A DNA stretch of 47,271 nucleotides from Rubrivirga marina (GTDB taxonomy: Bacteria > Bacteroidota > Rhodothermia > Rhodothermales > Rubricoccaceae), in contig NZ_MQWD01000001.1 in the NCBI RefSeq assembly GCF_002283365.1, positions 4,509,203-4,556,473 on the forward strand. The letters run 5' to 3'. Below the pieces are notes generated by a model, which made no database searches, was not told the DNA's origin, and saw only the letters and a program-made list of their open reading frames with translations. The position numbers were made by a program, and so were the translations under genes. Positions 1-7,817 of this stretch are shown in pieces. How positions within the stretch are numbered: position 1 is the stretch's first letter; each line of letters begins with the position of its first letter.

Positions 1-1320
1 GTGATGCGCCGCGCCGCCCTCTTCCTCGCCGTCCCTGTCCTCGCCCTCGCCGTCGCCGGGTGCGACTCGGTCCTCGACGTCGAGCCGCCGAGCCAGCTCA
101 CGAGCACGATCGCCATCGAGGACGCCAACGGCGCCCGCAACGCCCTCCGGGGCGCCTACAGCGCGCTCCAGTCCGGCTCGTACTACGGCGGCGACCTCGT
201 CTTCTTCGGCGACCTCCTCGCCGACAACACGACCCACACGGGGACCTTCACGTCCTTCGCCGAGGCCGACGCCAACACGTTGCTCGCCACCAACGGGTCG
301 GTCGAGGGCTTGTACGAGTCGCTCTACTTCGGGATCGGCATCACGAACCAGATCCTCCAGCGGGTCCCCGCCCTCGACGACCTCGGGGAGACGGAAAAGA
401 ACGAGATCCTCGGCGAGGCCCACTTCCTGCGGGCGCTCCACTACCACAACCTCGTCAAGCTCTGGGGCCCCGTTCCCATCGTCACCACGACGCTCTCGAG
501 CGTTGAGGAGGCCTCCCAGGTCACGCGGAGTCCGGTCGACGCCGTCTACGCCCAGGTCCTCTCGGACCTCCAGGAAGCCGAGCGCCTGATCACGGACGCC
601 GACCAGACGAAGCAGGCGTCGCTGGGCGCCGTGAAGGCCCTCCTCGCCCGCGTGCACCTCTACCGCGGCGAGTGGACCCTCGCCGAGCAGCAGGCCGACG
701 AGGTGATCGCGATGGGCTACCGCCTCGCAGACGCCTACGGCGACCTGTTCACGCCGGACGCGGAGACCCCCGAGGCGATCTTCTCGCTCGACTTCAACAC
801 CCAAGACTTCAACAACTTCGGGTACTACTTCGAGGTCCGCCGCGAAGTCCGGCCGACGCCCGACCTCTACGACGCCTACGAGAACGAGGACGCGCGCCGG
901 GCGTGGTCCATCGAGCAGAGCTCGACCGGGCGCCTCACGGGGACCAAGTACCCGACGACGACCGGTGAAGAGGACCTTCACGTGCTCCGCCTCGGCGAGG
1001 TCCTCCTGATCCGAGCCGAGGCGCTCGCTCGGCAGGGCCGTCTCGCGGACGCGGTCGACGCCTACAACGCGCTCCGCGTCCGCGCCGGCCTCGCCCCCCA
1101 CGTGCTCGGCGTCGACGTCTCGACGCCGCAGGACGTGCTGGCGGCCATCTGGCACGAGCGCCGCCTCGAACTCGCCTTCGAGGGCGACCGCTGGCCCGAC
1201 CTCGTCCGGACCGGCCGGGCCACGGACGTCCTCGGCATCCGGGAGTGCCAGGTGCCCTTCCCCATCCCCCAGCGGGAGCTGAACGTGGCTCCGAACCTGG
1301 AACAGAACCCGTCCTGCTAG
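1..1320 (+). CDS. RagB/SusD family nutrient-uptake outer-membrane lipoprotein
   Basis: SusD-type surface lipoprotein that would cap a SusC TonB-dependent channel and bind oligomers for uptake. The protein is 439 aa and starts GTG-ATG at the window edge. It has a short basic n-region, a hydrophobic stretch and a lipobox with Cys near residue 21 (AVAGC). The N-terminal SusD-like domain (about 25-230) carries the TPR-like helices typical of the fold (EAHFLRALHYHNLVKLWG, LLARVHLYRGEW). The C-terminal half ends in the usual ERRLELAFEGDRWPDLVR and FPIPQREL motifs. It is somewhat short for SusD (often 450-550 aa). The SusC partner is expected upstream, outside the window. The next gene, 16 nt downstream on the same strand, is a lipoprotein cyanophycinase, so the bound ligand may be a cyanophycin fragment rather than a glycan; that is inference. 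Family assignment is secure; the exact start (GTG at 1 or ATG at 4) is not. Confidence 0.93.
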   Translation: MMRRAALFLAVPVLALAVAGCDSVLDVEPPSQLTSTIAIEDANGARNALRGAYSALQSGSYYGGDLVFFGDLLADNTTHTGTFTSFAEADANTLLATNGSVEGLYESLYFGIGITNQILQRVPALDDLGETEKNEILGEAHFLRALHYHNLVKLWGPVPIVTTTLSSVEEASQVTRSPVDAVYAQVLSDLQEAERLITDADQTKQASLGAVKALLARVHLYRGEWTLAEQQADEVIAMGYRLADAYGDLFTPDAETPEAIFSLDFNTQDFNNFGYYFEVRREVRPTPDLYDAYENEDARRAWSIEQSSTGRLTGTKYPTTTGEEDLHVLRLGEVLLIRAEALARQGRLADAVDAYNALRVRAGLAPHVLGVDVSTPQDVLAAIWHERRLELAFEGDRWPDLVRTGRATDVLGIRECQVPFPIPQRELNVAPNLEQNPSC

Positions 1321-1336
1321 CCCCGGCACGAGCCCT

Positions 1337-2197
1337 ATGCTCCCCCGCTCCACGGCCGTTCTCCTCCTGCTCCTCGCCGCCGGCTGCACGGGCGCCGGGC
1401 GCGTCCACGGCGCCGCGCCCGTCTCCCAAGGCAAGCTGTTCATCATCGGCGGGGGCAGCCGCCCGCTCGCGATGGTCGAGCGGATGATCGAGGAGGCCGG
1501 ACTCCGCGACGACGGGTACGTGGCCATCCTCCCCATGTCCAGCTCCGAGCCGGACAGCGCGGTGATCTGGTCGGGCGAGCAGTTCGCCGAGTTGGGCGTC
1601 GAGGTGACTGGGTTCAACTTTCAAGCGGGCGCCCCCCCTCCCCCCACATGGCTCGACTCCCTCCGCCAGGCGCGCTTGATCTACATCTCCGGCGGAGACC
1701 AGGCCCGGTTCATGGACGTCGTGTCCGGGACGGCCATCGAAGACGCCATCCGCGAGGCGTACCGATCGGGGAGCCTGATCGGGGGGACGAGCGCCGGGGC
1801 CGCCGTGATGAGCGCGCAGATGCTCACCGGCGATCAGCGCAAGCACCCCGAGTACACCTCGACCTACGAGGTGCTCGAGGCCGACAACATCGACCTCGCC
1901 CCCGGCCTCGGCCTCCTCACGGGCGCCATCATCGACCAGCACTTCGTCCGACGGAGCCGGTACAACCGCCTCCTCACCGCCGTCACCGAGTTCCCCGAGA
2001 TCGTCGGGGTGGGCATCGACGAGTCCACGGCGATCCTCGTGGAAGGGGGACGGGCCGAGGTCGTCGGGGAAGCCCAAGTGGTGGTGGTGCAGAACCCCGG
2101 CCGCTCGGCCAACGAGCAGGATGGGAAGCTCGGCGCCCACGGCCTCCGCGTGGACGTGTACCTGCCGGGCGAGACGTTCGCGCTCGACGGGCGCTGA
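1337..2197 (+). CDS. Exported lipoprotein cyanophycinase (peptidase S51)
   Basis: Cyanophycinases hydrolyse multi-L-arginyl-poly-L-aspartate to beta-Asp-Arg dipeptides. The 286-aa protein has a signal peptide with lipobox Cys17 (LLAAGC), so it should sit on a membrane, probably facing the periplasm or surface. All S51 landmarks are present: GGDQ at 119-122, the nucleophile elbow GGTSAGAA with Ser152, DQHF with His202 followed by three spaced Arg (about 206, 208, 211), and the GIDES acidic residue Glu229. The Gln of GGDQ, the DQH group and the three Arg correspond to the substrate pocket described for the Synechocystis enzyme. It follows the SusD gene by 16 nt and is probably cotranscribed with it, which supports a joint role in external cyanophycin degradation and uptake. 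An alternative is a related beta-aspartyl peptidase, but the intact DQHF/Arg set favours cyanophycinase. Confidence 0.9.
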   Translation: MLPRSTAVLLLLLAAGCTGAGRVHGAAPVSQGKLFIIGGGSRPLAMVERMIEEAGLRDDGYVAILPMSSSEPDSAVIWSGEQFAELGVEVTGFNFQAGAPPPPTWLDSLRQARLIYISGGDQARFMDVVSGTAIEDAIREAYRSGSLIGGTSAGAAVMSAQMLTGDQRKHPEYTSTYEVLEADNIDLAPGLGLLTGAIIDQHFVRRSRYNRLLTAVTEFPEIVGVGIDESTAILVEGGRAEVVGEAQVVVVQNPGRSANEQDGKLGAHGLRVDVYLPGETFALDGR

Positions 2198-2232
2198 GCC
2201 CGCCGCCCGTTTGGGGACCGCCGACGGCGGAC

Positions 2233-4224
2233 CTATCGAGCGCCGAGCGTGACCCTCTGATGCCAGACGGCGGCCCCGACGCGCACCCGGACGACGTACA
2301 GGCTGGCGGGGAGCCCGCGGAGGTCCAGCGTGACCCGAGCCTCACCGGCAGCGAGAACGCCGAGGTCCCGCCGAAGCACCTCGCGGCCGACGAGGTCGTA
2401 GAGGGCGAGCGCCGCGGCTCCCCCCGTCCCGACGTCGAAGCGCAGGGCCGCCCGGCCGGTCGTCGGGTTTGGATGGACGAGGAGGTCGCCCGTCGTCGCT
2501 CCCTCCGCACCCGGCTCTGAAGCCGTGGGAGCGGAGGCAAAGTCGAAGGACTCCCCATCGGCAACGACGTGAACGAACGCCCCGACCAGGGCCGGGTTGT
2601 TCCGCCGCGCGGGGTAATCGACGAGGTCGACGGAGCGAGCGTCGAGCACGAGCGTGGGCATGGCCCCCTCCATGGTCACCGTGCTCCCCTCCACGGCGAG
2701 CGTACTCCCGTCCCCGAGGAGCACGCCGTAGGACGCACGGCTCTGCGCGAGGCCCCACGCCAGCCCGGTGACCTGGTTCTCCCAGTGGCAACGGTCGACG
2801 TCGAAGGCGAGGGGCATCACGACCAGACCGCCGGTCAGATTGAGGCCGGGCGCGAGGTCGAGCGCGCCTCGATAGGAGGCGTCGCACCGGCTCTCCGTGT
2901 TGAGAATGCTCACTTGGCCAACGGCACGGGCATCGGTGCCAAGCATGAGGGCGGGGACGCCGGCTGCGAGTCGGCCGCGCAGGGCGGCGCCCACGGCAGT
3001 CCCCGCGTCGGCCAAGGCGGCGATCTCGCTCAGATCATTCGCGACCCACACCTGCGCCTCGCAGTCGCGGACCGCGTCCGCGAGGCCGGCGTCGCCCTGG
3101 CTCCCGGCATCGAGACCGACCGCCAGAACCGGCTGGCCCGAATCAGCCATCGCGGACGCCACAGCTGAAGCGGGGGCGGCATCGGGGCGCGAGACCACGC
3201 AGACGAGGGCATCCGGGGGCAGGCGGCTCTGAAGCTGCCCCACGCTCCCCCCAGCGGCGAGCCAGGCGTCTGCGTCACCGCTCCCGTCGAGGACGAGAGG
3301 GAAGGCTGGGGCCTCGAACGGGACGGCCGCGTACGACTCTCCCGTCCCGGGCCCTCCGACGACCGTGCCGTTGGAGACCTCCACCCGGTACCCCTCGGTG
3401 AGTTGGACGAGTCGAACGTCGGAGAGGGAAAGGGAGTGGGCAGGCTCCACGGTGGCCTCCGTCCGGTCCGTCGGATACAAGAGGGTGACGGCGCCTCCGC
3501 CCAGCACCTCGCCTACGCCGTCCGGGGTGACCGCGAGGGCCGTCCCATACGAGAGCCCAATCCCCGTCACCCACCGCCCCTCGTCGGCGTGGTAGCGCGC
3601 CAGCATGGCGAGCAAGCGCCCGAGCCGCCCGCGCTCGTCGAAGTGGGTGTCGGCCAGGGTGCCGGGGAGCACCGAGAGGAAGTCGTCGGTGAGAGAGAGG
3701 TCCGGCGTCGTGGGCACGAGGAGCGCCTCACGGGAGGAGACGCTGCCGCGCCGAGCGTCGAAGACGACCTCGCTGAGCACGGCCGCCCCGGCGCTCGTCC
3801 CCCCGAGGACGCCGCCACGGTCGAAGACGGTCTGGAGCGCCTCCTCGATGAGGGTCCCCTTCCAGCGACTGACGTAGCGCCACTGGTCGCCGCCCGGGAG
3901 AAACACGCCGTCGGCGGCGAGGACCGCGTCACGGTTGGCCGGGTCGTTGGCCTCGGCCTCGGACGCGATGGCGAGGTAGGTGACCGTCGCGCCCTCGTCG
4001 GCAAGGCGGCCCGTGATGGATGTCCCCGGGTCGCTCGTGTAGTCGAGGACGACAACCCGCTTGCTCGGCGCGTGATCGACGAACCAGGCGTAGGCCCCCG
4101 GCGCCTCGCTCCCTCCCCCCACCAGCAAGACCGAGCCCTGCGCTTGAGCCCCCCCTGCCAGCGCGAGAAACGCGAGTGCCAGTCCGTACACGGACCGGGT
4201 GCATCGTCTGACAACGGGGGTCAT
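2233..4224 (-). CDS. Secreted cyanophycinase-like protein with duplicated, degenerate S51 domain and T9SS sorting tail
   Basis: I chose the ATG at 4224 (663 aa) because it puts a signal peptide (residues about 8-29, ending GGAQAQ) at the N-terminus; longer in-frame starts add implausible Arg-rich sequence. The first S51 domain (30-290) keeps GGDQ (111-114) and GGTSAGAA (Ser144), but DQHF is DTHF (192-195) and the GIDES segment reads GIGLSYG (221-227), so the usual catalytic acid and a pocket Gln are missing. A second region (about 350-580) repeats the fold in order: a segment resembling GTAIEDAI, then LGTDARA where GTSAGA should be (Asp431 replaces Ser), APGLNL for APGLGL, and LLGDGSTLAVEG for GIDESTAILVEG. 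It looks like a dead copy. The last about 80 residues are a T9SS type A sorting domain starting HPNPTTGRAALRF. The gene converges on the lipoprotein cyanophycinase, 35 nt apart. Confidence 0.85.
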   Translation of the reverse strand: MTPVVRRCTRSVYGLALAFLALAGGAQAQGSVLLVGGGSEAPGAYAWFVDHAPSKRVVVLDYTSDPGTSITGRLADEGATVTYLAIASEAEANDPANRDAVLAADGVFLPGGDQWRYVSRWKGTLIEEALQTVFDRGGVLGGTSAGAAVLSEVVFDARRGSVSSREALLVPTTPDLSLTDDFLSVLPGTLADTHFDERGRLGRLLAMLARYHADEGRWVTGIGLSYGTALAVTPDGVGEVLGGGAVTLLYPTDRTEATVEPAHSLSLSDVRLVQLTEGYRVEVSNGTVVGGPGTGESYAAVPFEAPAFPLVLDGSGDADAWLAAGGSVGQLQSRLPPDALVCVVSRPDAAPASAVASAMADSGQPVLAVGLDAGSQGDAGLADAVRDCEAQVWVANDLSEIAALADAGTAVGAALRGRLAAGVPALMLGTDARAVGQVSILNTESRCDASYRGALDLAPGLNLTGGLVVMPLAFDVDRCHWENQVTGLAWGLAQSRASYGVLLGDGSTLAVEGSTVTMEGAMPTLVLDARSVDLVDYPARRNNPALVGAFVHVVADGESFDFASAPTASEPGAEGATTGDLLVHPNPTTGRAALRFDVGTGGAAALALYDLVGREVLRRDLGVLAAGEARVTLDLRGLPASLYVVRVRVGAAVWHQRVTLGAR

Positions 4225-4438
4225 TCGAGCCGGCATCCTGGAGCGTCCGGAGGGGGGCGGCCCCGTTTTGAAAGGACCCCGGAAGGGCCCCTCGTCCGAG
4301 CCGAGCAGTTCGCCGAAAGGTACGCTGCCAACCCGGGCCGGGCCCCAGCCCCACGGACGAGGCCTCTTCCGGTGGCGCCACCGCCCCCCGCAGCATGCCG
4401 GGAGACGGCGGCGCCACATAGCGGTGCTCCTCCAGACG

Positions 4439-5419
4439 CTACTTGCCGCGAGGGCCGGGCCTCACCCTTCGGCCCACCTCACGACCTCGCTCGCCACCCG
4501 TCAGCGCGCGGTGCACGGCGACAATGGCCTTCTGCTCGTCCGTCAGGAGGGGGTCCGCTCTCTCGCGGAGGGCCTCACGCTCGGCGCGGGCGGCCTCGCG
4601 GCGCTCTCGCTGGGCCTCACGGAGGGCGTCGCGGTCGAATTGGCCGTTCTCGTCGAGGTACGGATGGAGGTCGGGCCGGCCTTCGCGGACGCGGTCCAAC
4701 ATCCGCGACTGGAACGTCGCCTTCTGTGCCTCGGTGAGGTCGAGCGCGGCTTCACGGGCCGCCGTCTCGGCGTCGCGCTGCTGCAGGCGCTCGCCGAGAC
4801 GCTGGGCGGCCTCGGCCGGGAGCGCCGCGACGCTCTGGCGCACGGCCTCGTCACGGAGCGCCTTCGTCCGAGCGACGAACTGGTCCTCGGAAAGGTCGCC
4901 GGCACGGAATTGCGTCACGAGGGCCTCGATCCGCTCGCGGGCGTCGGACCGGATGGCACGGAGGGCGTCGCGCTGTTCCTCGGTGAGCTGGACGCGCTCG
5001 CCTCGGTCGCCGTACGGTCGGTCGGCGCGCTGGCGGCGACCTCGGGTCGGGCGCTCGCCGTCCGGCCGAGCGCGGCGCTCAGCACGGCGTTGGCCCCGCT
5101 CGCCGCGGCCCTCCCGACGCTCGGCCCCGCGCGCCTCGGCGGCCTGCTGGAGTTGGTCGATCTGGGCGTCCGTGAGGATGGACGAGACGTCGGCGGCGGC
5201 GGCCCAGAGGTCGGCGCGCTCGGCGTCGGCGTAGCGCTCGGCGAGGTCCTCGAGAGAGGACGTCTGCTCGGCGGTCAGGTCGAGGCCCTGGGTGAGTCGG
5301 TCGAGGCGGGCGTCGAGGCCGGCATGCTCGGGCGTCTGCGCGTCGGCCGCGAAGGCGACGCCGAGGCCGATGAGCACGGCGACGCCGAGGCAGTGGAGAC
5401 GGTCGGGGAGTCGAGTCAT
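4439..5419 (-). CDS. Periplasmic Spy/CpxP-like LTxxQ-repeat protein
   Basis: Predicted exported, highly charged helical protein of 326 aa, with a signal peptide at residues about 5-27 (ends FAADAQ). The ATG at 5419 was chosen because it directly precedes this signal. Six LTxxQ-type motifs are visible: LTAEQ (48), LTDAQ (82), LTEEQ (145), LSEDQ (176), LTEAQ (228) and LTDEQ (292). LTxxQ is the signature of Spy/CpxP periplasmic chaperones and related metal-resistance proteins, which usually carry two. Residues 100-140 are an Arg/Glu-rich low-complexity linker, and DENGQFDRDAL near 256 resembles a calcium-binding loop. An envelope chaperone or stress-sensor role is inferred from the motif alone. 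It could also be a structural coiled coil. Confidence 0.7.
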   Translation of the reverse strand: MTRLPDRLHCLGVAVLIGLGVAFAADAQTPEHAGLDARLDRLTQGLDLTAEQTSSLEDLAERYADAERADLWAAAADVSSILTDAQIDQLQQAAEARGAERREGRGERGQRRAERRARPDGERPTRGRRQRADRPYGDRGERVQLTEEQRDALRAIRSDARERIEALVTQFRAGDLSEDQFVARTKALRDEAVRQSVAALPAEAAQRLGERLQQRDAETAAREAALDLTEAQKATFQSRMLDRVREGRPDLHPYLDENGQFDRDALREAQRERREAARAEREALRERADPLLTDEQKAIVAVHRALTGGERGREVGRRVRPGPRGK

Positions 5420-5578
5420 GGGGAATGGGGAACGTCGTGGGCCGACACTACGGGCCGCCCGGCCCCTTTCATCTGCCCGACTCGCATCGCCGCACGACCA
5501 CCGGAGCTCCGGCACAACTCCGCCACATCCGACGCCGGACGGCCGCAGACGGGCGGCCACTCCGCCCTCGGAGCGTCC

Positions 5579-7513
5579 CTACAGGAACGGCGCGAACTCA
5601 CCGGCCAGCGACTCCGCGAACGCACGCGACAGGTGCCCGCCGTCCCGGTAGCGGACGAGGTCGCCATCGCGCGGACCGCACGTCCCCCCCGGACACACGA
5701 CGCCGGAGAGATCGAGGACGTCGACGCCCGGGACCGACCGCGCGGCCGCGGCCTGGGCGTCTACCCGCTCGGCATCGTCGGCGTCGGAGCCGCGAGGTCG
5801 ACAGTCCGGATCCAAGGCCGTGCCCGGTCTCCACGCTACCTGGGCGAGGCACGCTGGCACGTTGATCTGTGCGGCCGGCGGGTCAACGATGAGAACCGTG
5901 CGCCCGGCGAGCTCGACCAGATCCTGGAGCGTCGCGCGCGTGCCCCCGGCCCACACGTCCGGGGCGAGGTCGTAGGCGTTCGACATCGACACGAACACCG
6001 CCTCGGGGCGCATCGCCCCGATCGCCTCCATCGCCGACGCTCGCCACACGGCGCACGCGACGTCGTCTCGGCCCAGAACCTCGTTGTAGAGCACGGGCAC
6101 GTCGGCGACGGGGCAGGCCGAGAGCGTGTAGACGACGAGGCGCCAGCCGGCCGCCTCGGTCGCCGCGCGGAGGGCCGGAAACCACTGGCCCGCGTGGCTG
6201 TCGCCGACGAGGACGGCGACCCGCTCCGCCTCGGGGTCGCCGTAGGCGCACTCGACGAGCGTGGCCTCGCCGTAGGGATCGCAGCCGTCGTCGTAGATCT
6301 GGGGGAGGTCGGCGCGGACCTCGGCGAACGCCGCCTGCCCCGGCCGCTCGGCCCACCCCGCGCTCGCCCACCACCACCCGAGCGTGAGCGCCGTGAGCGC
6401 GACCGTCGCGCCGACCGTCCACCCGAGGCTCCGCCGCGGACGTCCGACGAGCGCCGGCGCGTACCGAATCGGCGACTCGACAAACCGGTACGAGAGCCAC
6501 GCGGGCACGATCGAGGCGACAGCGGCCAGTATCCGCCCGCCGAGCGTCATCGGCCCCAGGGCGGACTGCGCGAACACGAGCGCGGGCCAGTGCCAGAGGT
6601 ACCACGAGTACGACAGCGTCCCGATCCACTGGAGCGGACGGGCCGACAGCGCGCGGACGCACGAGGCGTCATCGCGCGTCCCCGCGCGCAGGACGGCGAC
6701 CGTCGCGAGCGCTGGCAAGAGCGCGGCCACGCCCGGGAACGGCGTCGACGCGTCGAGCAGCACGCCAGCCAGGGCGATGCCCGCGAGTCCGCCCCAGCCC
6801 AGAATCTCGGCTCGTGTTCTCGACCCGCCGGCCGGCACGAGCACCGCGAGCGCGCCGACGCCGAACTCCCACGCCCGCGTTGGCGAGAGGTAGAACGCCC
6901 ACGCCCGCCCGACCGGCGCGTACGTCAGCGCCGTCGACAGGCCGAACGACAGCGCCGTGACCGCGCCCAGCACGAGCCCGAGGCGGCGGAGGCTGGGCGT
7001 CCGAGCGCCGCGCCACAGCCCGAGCCCGAGGAGCACGAGGACCGGCCACGCCAAGTAAAACTGCTCCTCGACGCCGAGCGACCACGTGTGGAGCAGCGGG
7101 TGCTCGGCCGCGCGCGGCCCGTGGTAGTCGGGCGCCCAGTCCGCGAACCCGACGTTGCTGAGGTAGAGCGCGGCGAGCGGCCAGAGGCGGGCCACGTCGC
7201 GCTGCTCCATCGGCGCGTAGAGGACGCCCGCCAGGGCGCCCGTGACGAGCAGGACGACGAGGAGCGCCGGCACGAGACGCCGCGCCCGCCGCGCGTAGAA
7301 CCGCCACAGGTCGATCCGCCCCTCCCGCCCCGCCTCGTCCACCAGCAGCCACGTGATGAGGTACCCCGAGACGACGAAGAACACGTCGACCCCGACGAAC
7401 CCACCGTCTAGGCCGGGCACCCCGGCGTGGAAGGCGACCACGAGGAGGACGGCGACGGCCCGGAGCCCCTCGATGTCCGGCCGGAACCGGGGGCGCGGGA
7501 GAAGCTGGGGCAC
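5579..7513 (-). CDS. Membrane acyltransferase (acyltransferase-3 family) with C-terminal SGNH domain
   Basis: OafA/YrhL-type enzyme that would transfer acetyl or another acyl group to a cell-surface glycan. The N-terminal part (about 1-390) is a ten-helix acyltransferase-3 domain with RPDIEGLRAVAVLLVVAFHAG (catalytic-type His), GGFVGVDVFFVVSGYLIT and a RxxR pair (RRARRLVPALL). The C-terminal part (about 430-644) is a periplasmic SGNH hydrolase-like domain: GDSHAGQW holds the Ser nucleophile and DGGHLSRAFA the terminal Asp-His pair. The start is uncertain. An in-frame ATG lies at 7675 but reads through the repeat at 7671-7700 and Arg-rich sequence, so I prefer the GTG at 7513, which puts the conserved RPDIEGLR close to the N-terminus. 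The gene stands alone between the LTxxQ protein and the ABC exporter. The substrate cannot be read from the sequence. Confidence 0.9.
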   Translation of the reverse strand: MPQLLPRPRFRPDIEGLRAVAVLLVVAFHAGVPGLDGGFVGVDVFFVVSGYLITWLLVDEAGREGRIDLWRFYARRARRLVPALLVVLLVTGALAGVLYAPMEQRDVARLWPLAALYLSNVGFADWAPDYHGPRAAEHPLLHTWSLGVEEQFYLAWPVLVLLGLGLWRGARTPSLRRLGLVLGAVTALSFGLSTALTYAPVGRAWAFYLSPTRAWEFGVGALAVLVPAGGSRTRAEILGWGGLAGIALAGVLLDASTPFPGVAALLPALATVAVLRAGTRDDASCVRALSARPLQWIGTLSYSWYLWHWPALVFAQSALGPMTLGGRILAAVASIVPAWLSYRFVESPIRYAPALVGRPRRSLGWTVGATVALTALTLGWWWASAGWAERPGQAAFAEVRADLPQIYDDGCDPYGEATLVECAYGDPEAERVAVLVGDSHAGQWFPALRAATEAAGWRLVVYTLSACPVADVPVLYNEVLGRDDVACAVWRASAMEAIGAMRPEAVFVSMSNAYDLAPDVWAGGTRATLQDLVELAGRTVLIVDPPAAQINVPACLAQVAWRPGTALDPDCRPRGSDADDAERVDAQAAAARSVPGVDVLDLSGVVCPGGTCGPRDGDLVRYRDGGHLSRAFAESLAGEFAPFL

Positions 7514-7817
7514 GGGGGACGCGGGGGGACGGCCGCCCAAGGTCGCACCGCCCCGCCCGCCTCGGCGTCCCGTTCGGTAGGGTCGTCGGCTGCACTCTTG
7601 CACGCACCAGAACCCGCTCGCTGCTCTGGCGAACCGGCTCGTGCCCGTCCAACGCACCGCCCATTTTGTTGTCATCCTGAGCGAACGCGAAGGATCTCGC
7701 CGGACTCGGGCGCCCCGTGCCTCGACACACAGGAGGACATGAGTCGAGGGCTGACTCGAACGAGACGTGCCCCGGCGCCCCGGTCGGCTGGGGCGCCGAG
7801 GCGGGGCCGGCCAGCGC
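7514..7817. other. Intergenic region with one dispersed repeat
   Basis: A 304-bp gap between the start of the acyltransferase and the end of the ABC permease gene, both on the minus strand. It should contain the acyltransferase promoter and the permease terminator, but I recognise no convincing -35/-10 pair. The only recognisable element is the repeat at 7671-7700. The open frames that cross it have Arg/Pro-rich translations typical of non-coding GC-rich DNA. Confidence 0.6.
7671..7700. repeat. Dispersed intergenic repeat of the TCATCCTGAGCG...GAAGGATCT type
   Basis: The segment has the hallmark arms TCATCCTGAGCG and GCGAAGGATCT, an imperfect inverted repeat (ATCCT/AGGAT). I recognise it from intergenic regions of many unrelated bacteria; read in reverse it gives the spurious peptide RSFAFAQDD often seen in mis-called ORFs. 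Here it lies in the 304-bp gap upstream of the acyltransferase. Its function is unknown; it may be a small mobile or REP-like palindrome. Only one copy was seen in this window. Confidence 0.65.

Noticed and set aside
4370-4383. Palindrome CGGTGGCGCCACCG between the Spy-like and S51-like genes as an operator
   Set aside because: A 14-bp palindrome with no loop is common by chance at this GC content; no second copy and no regulator nearby.
4199-7411. A 1070-aa plus-strand frame opposite the Spy-like and acyltransferase genes
   Set aside because: Composition is that of a reversed GC-rich coding sequence, and the minus-strand genes have clear motifs.
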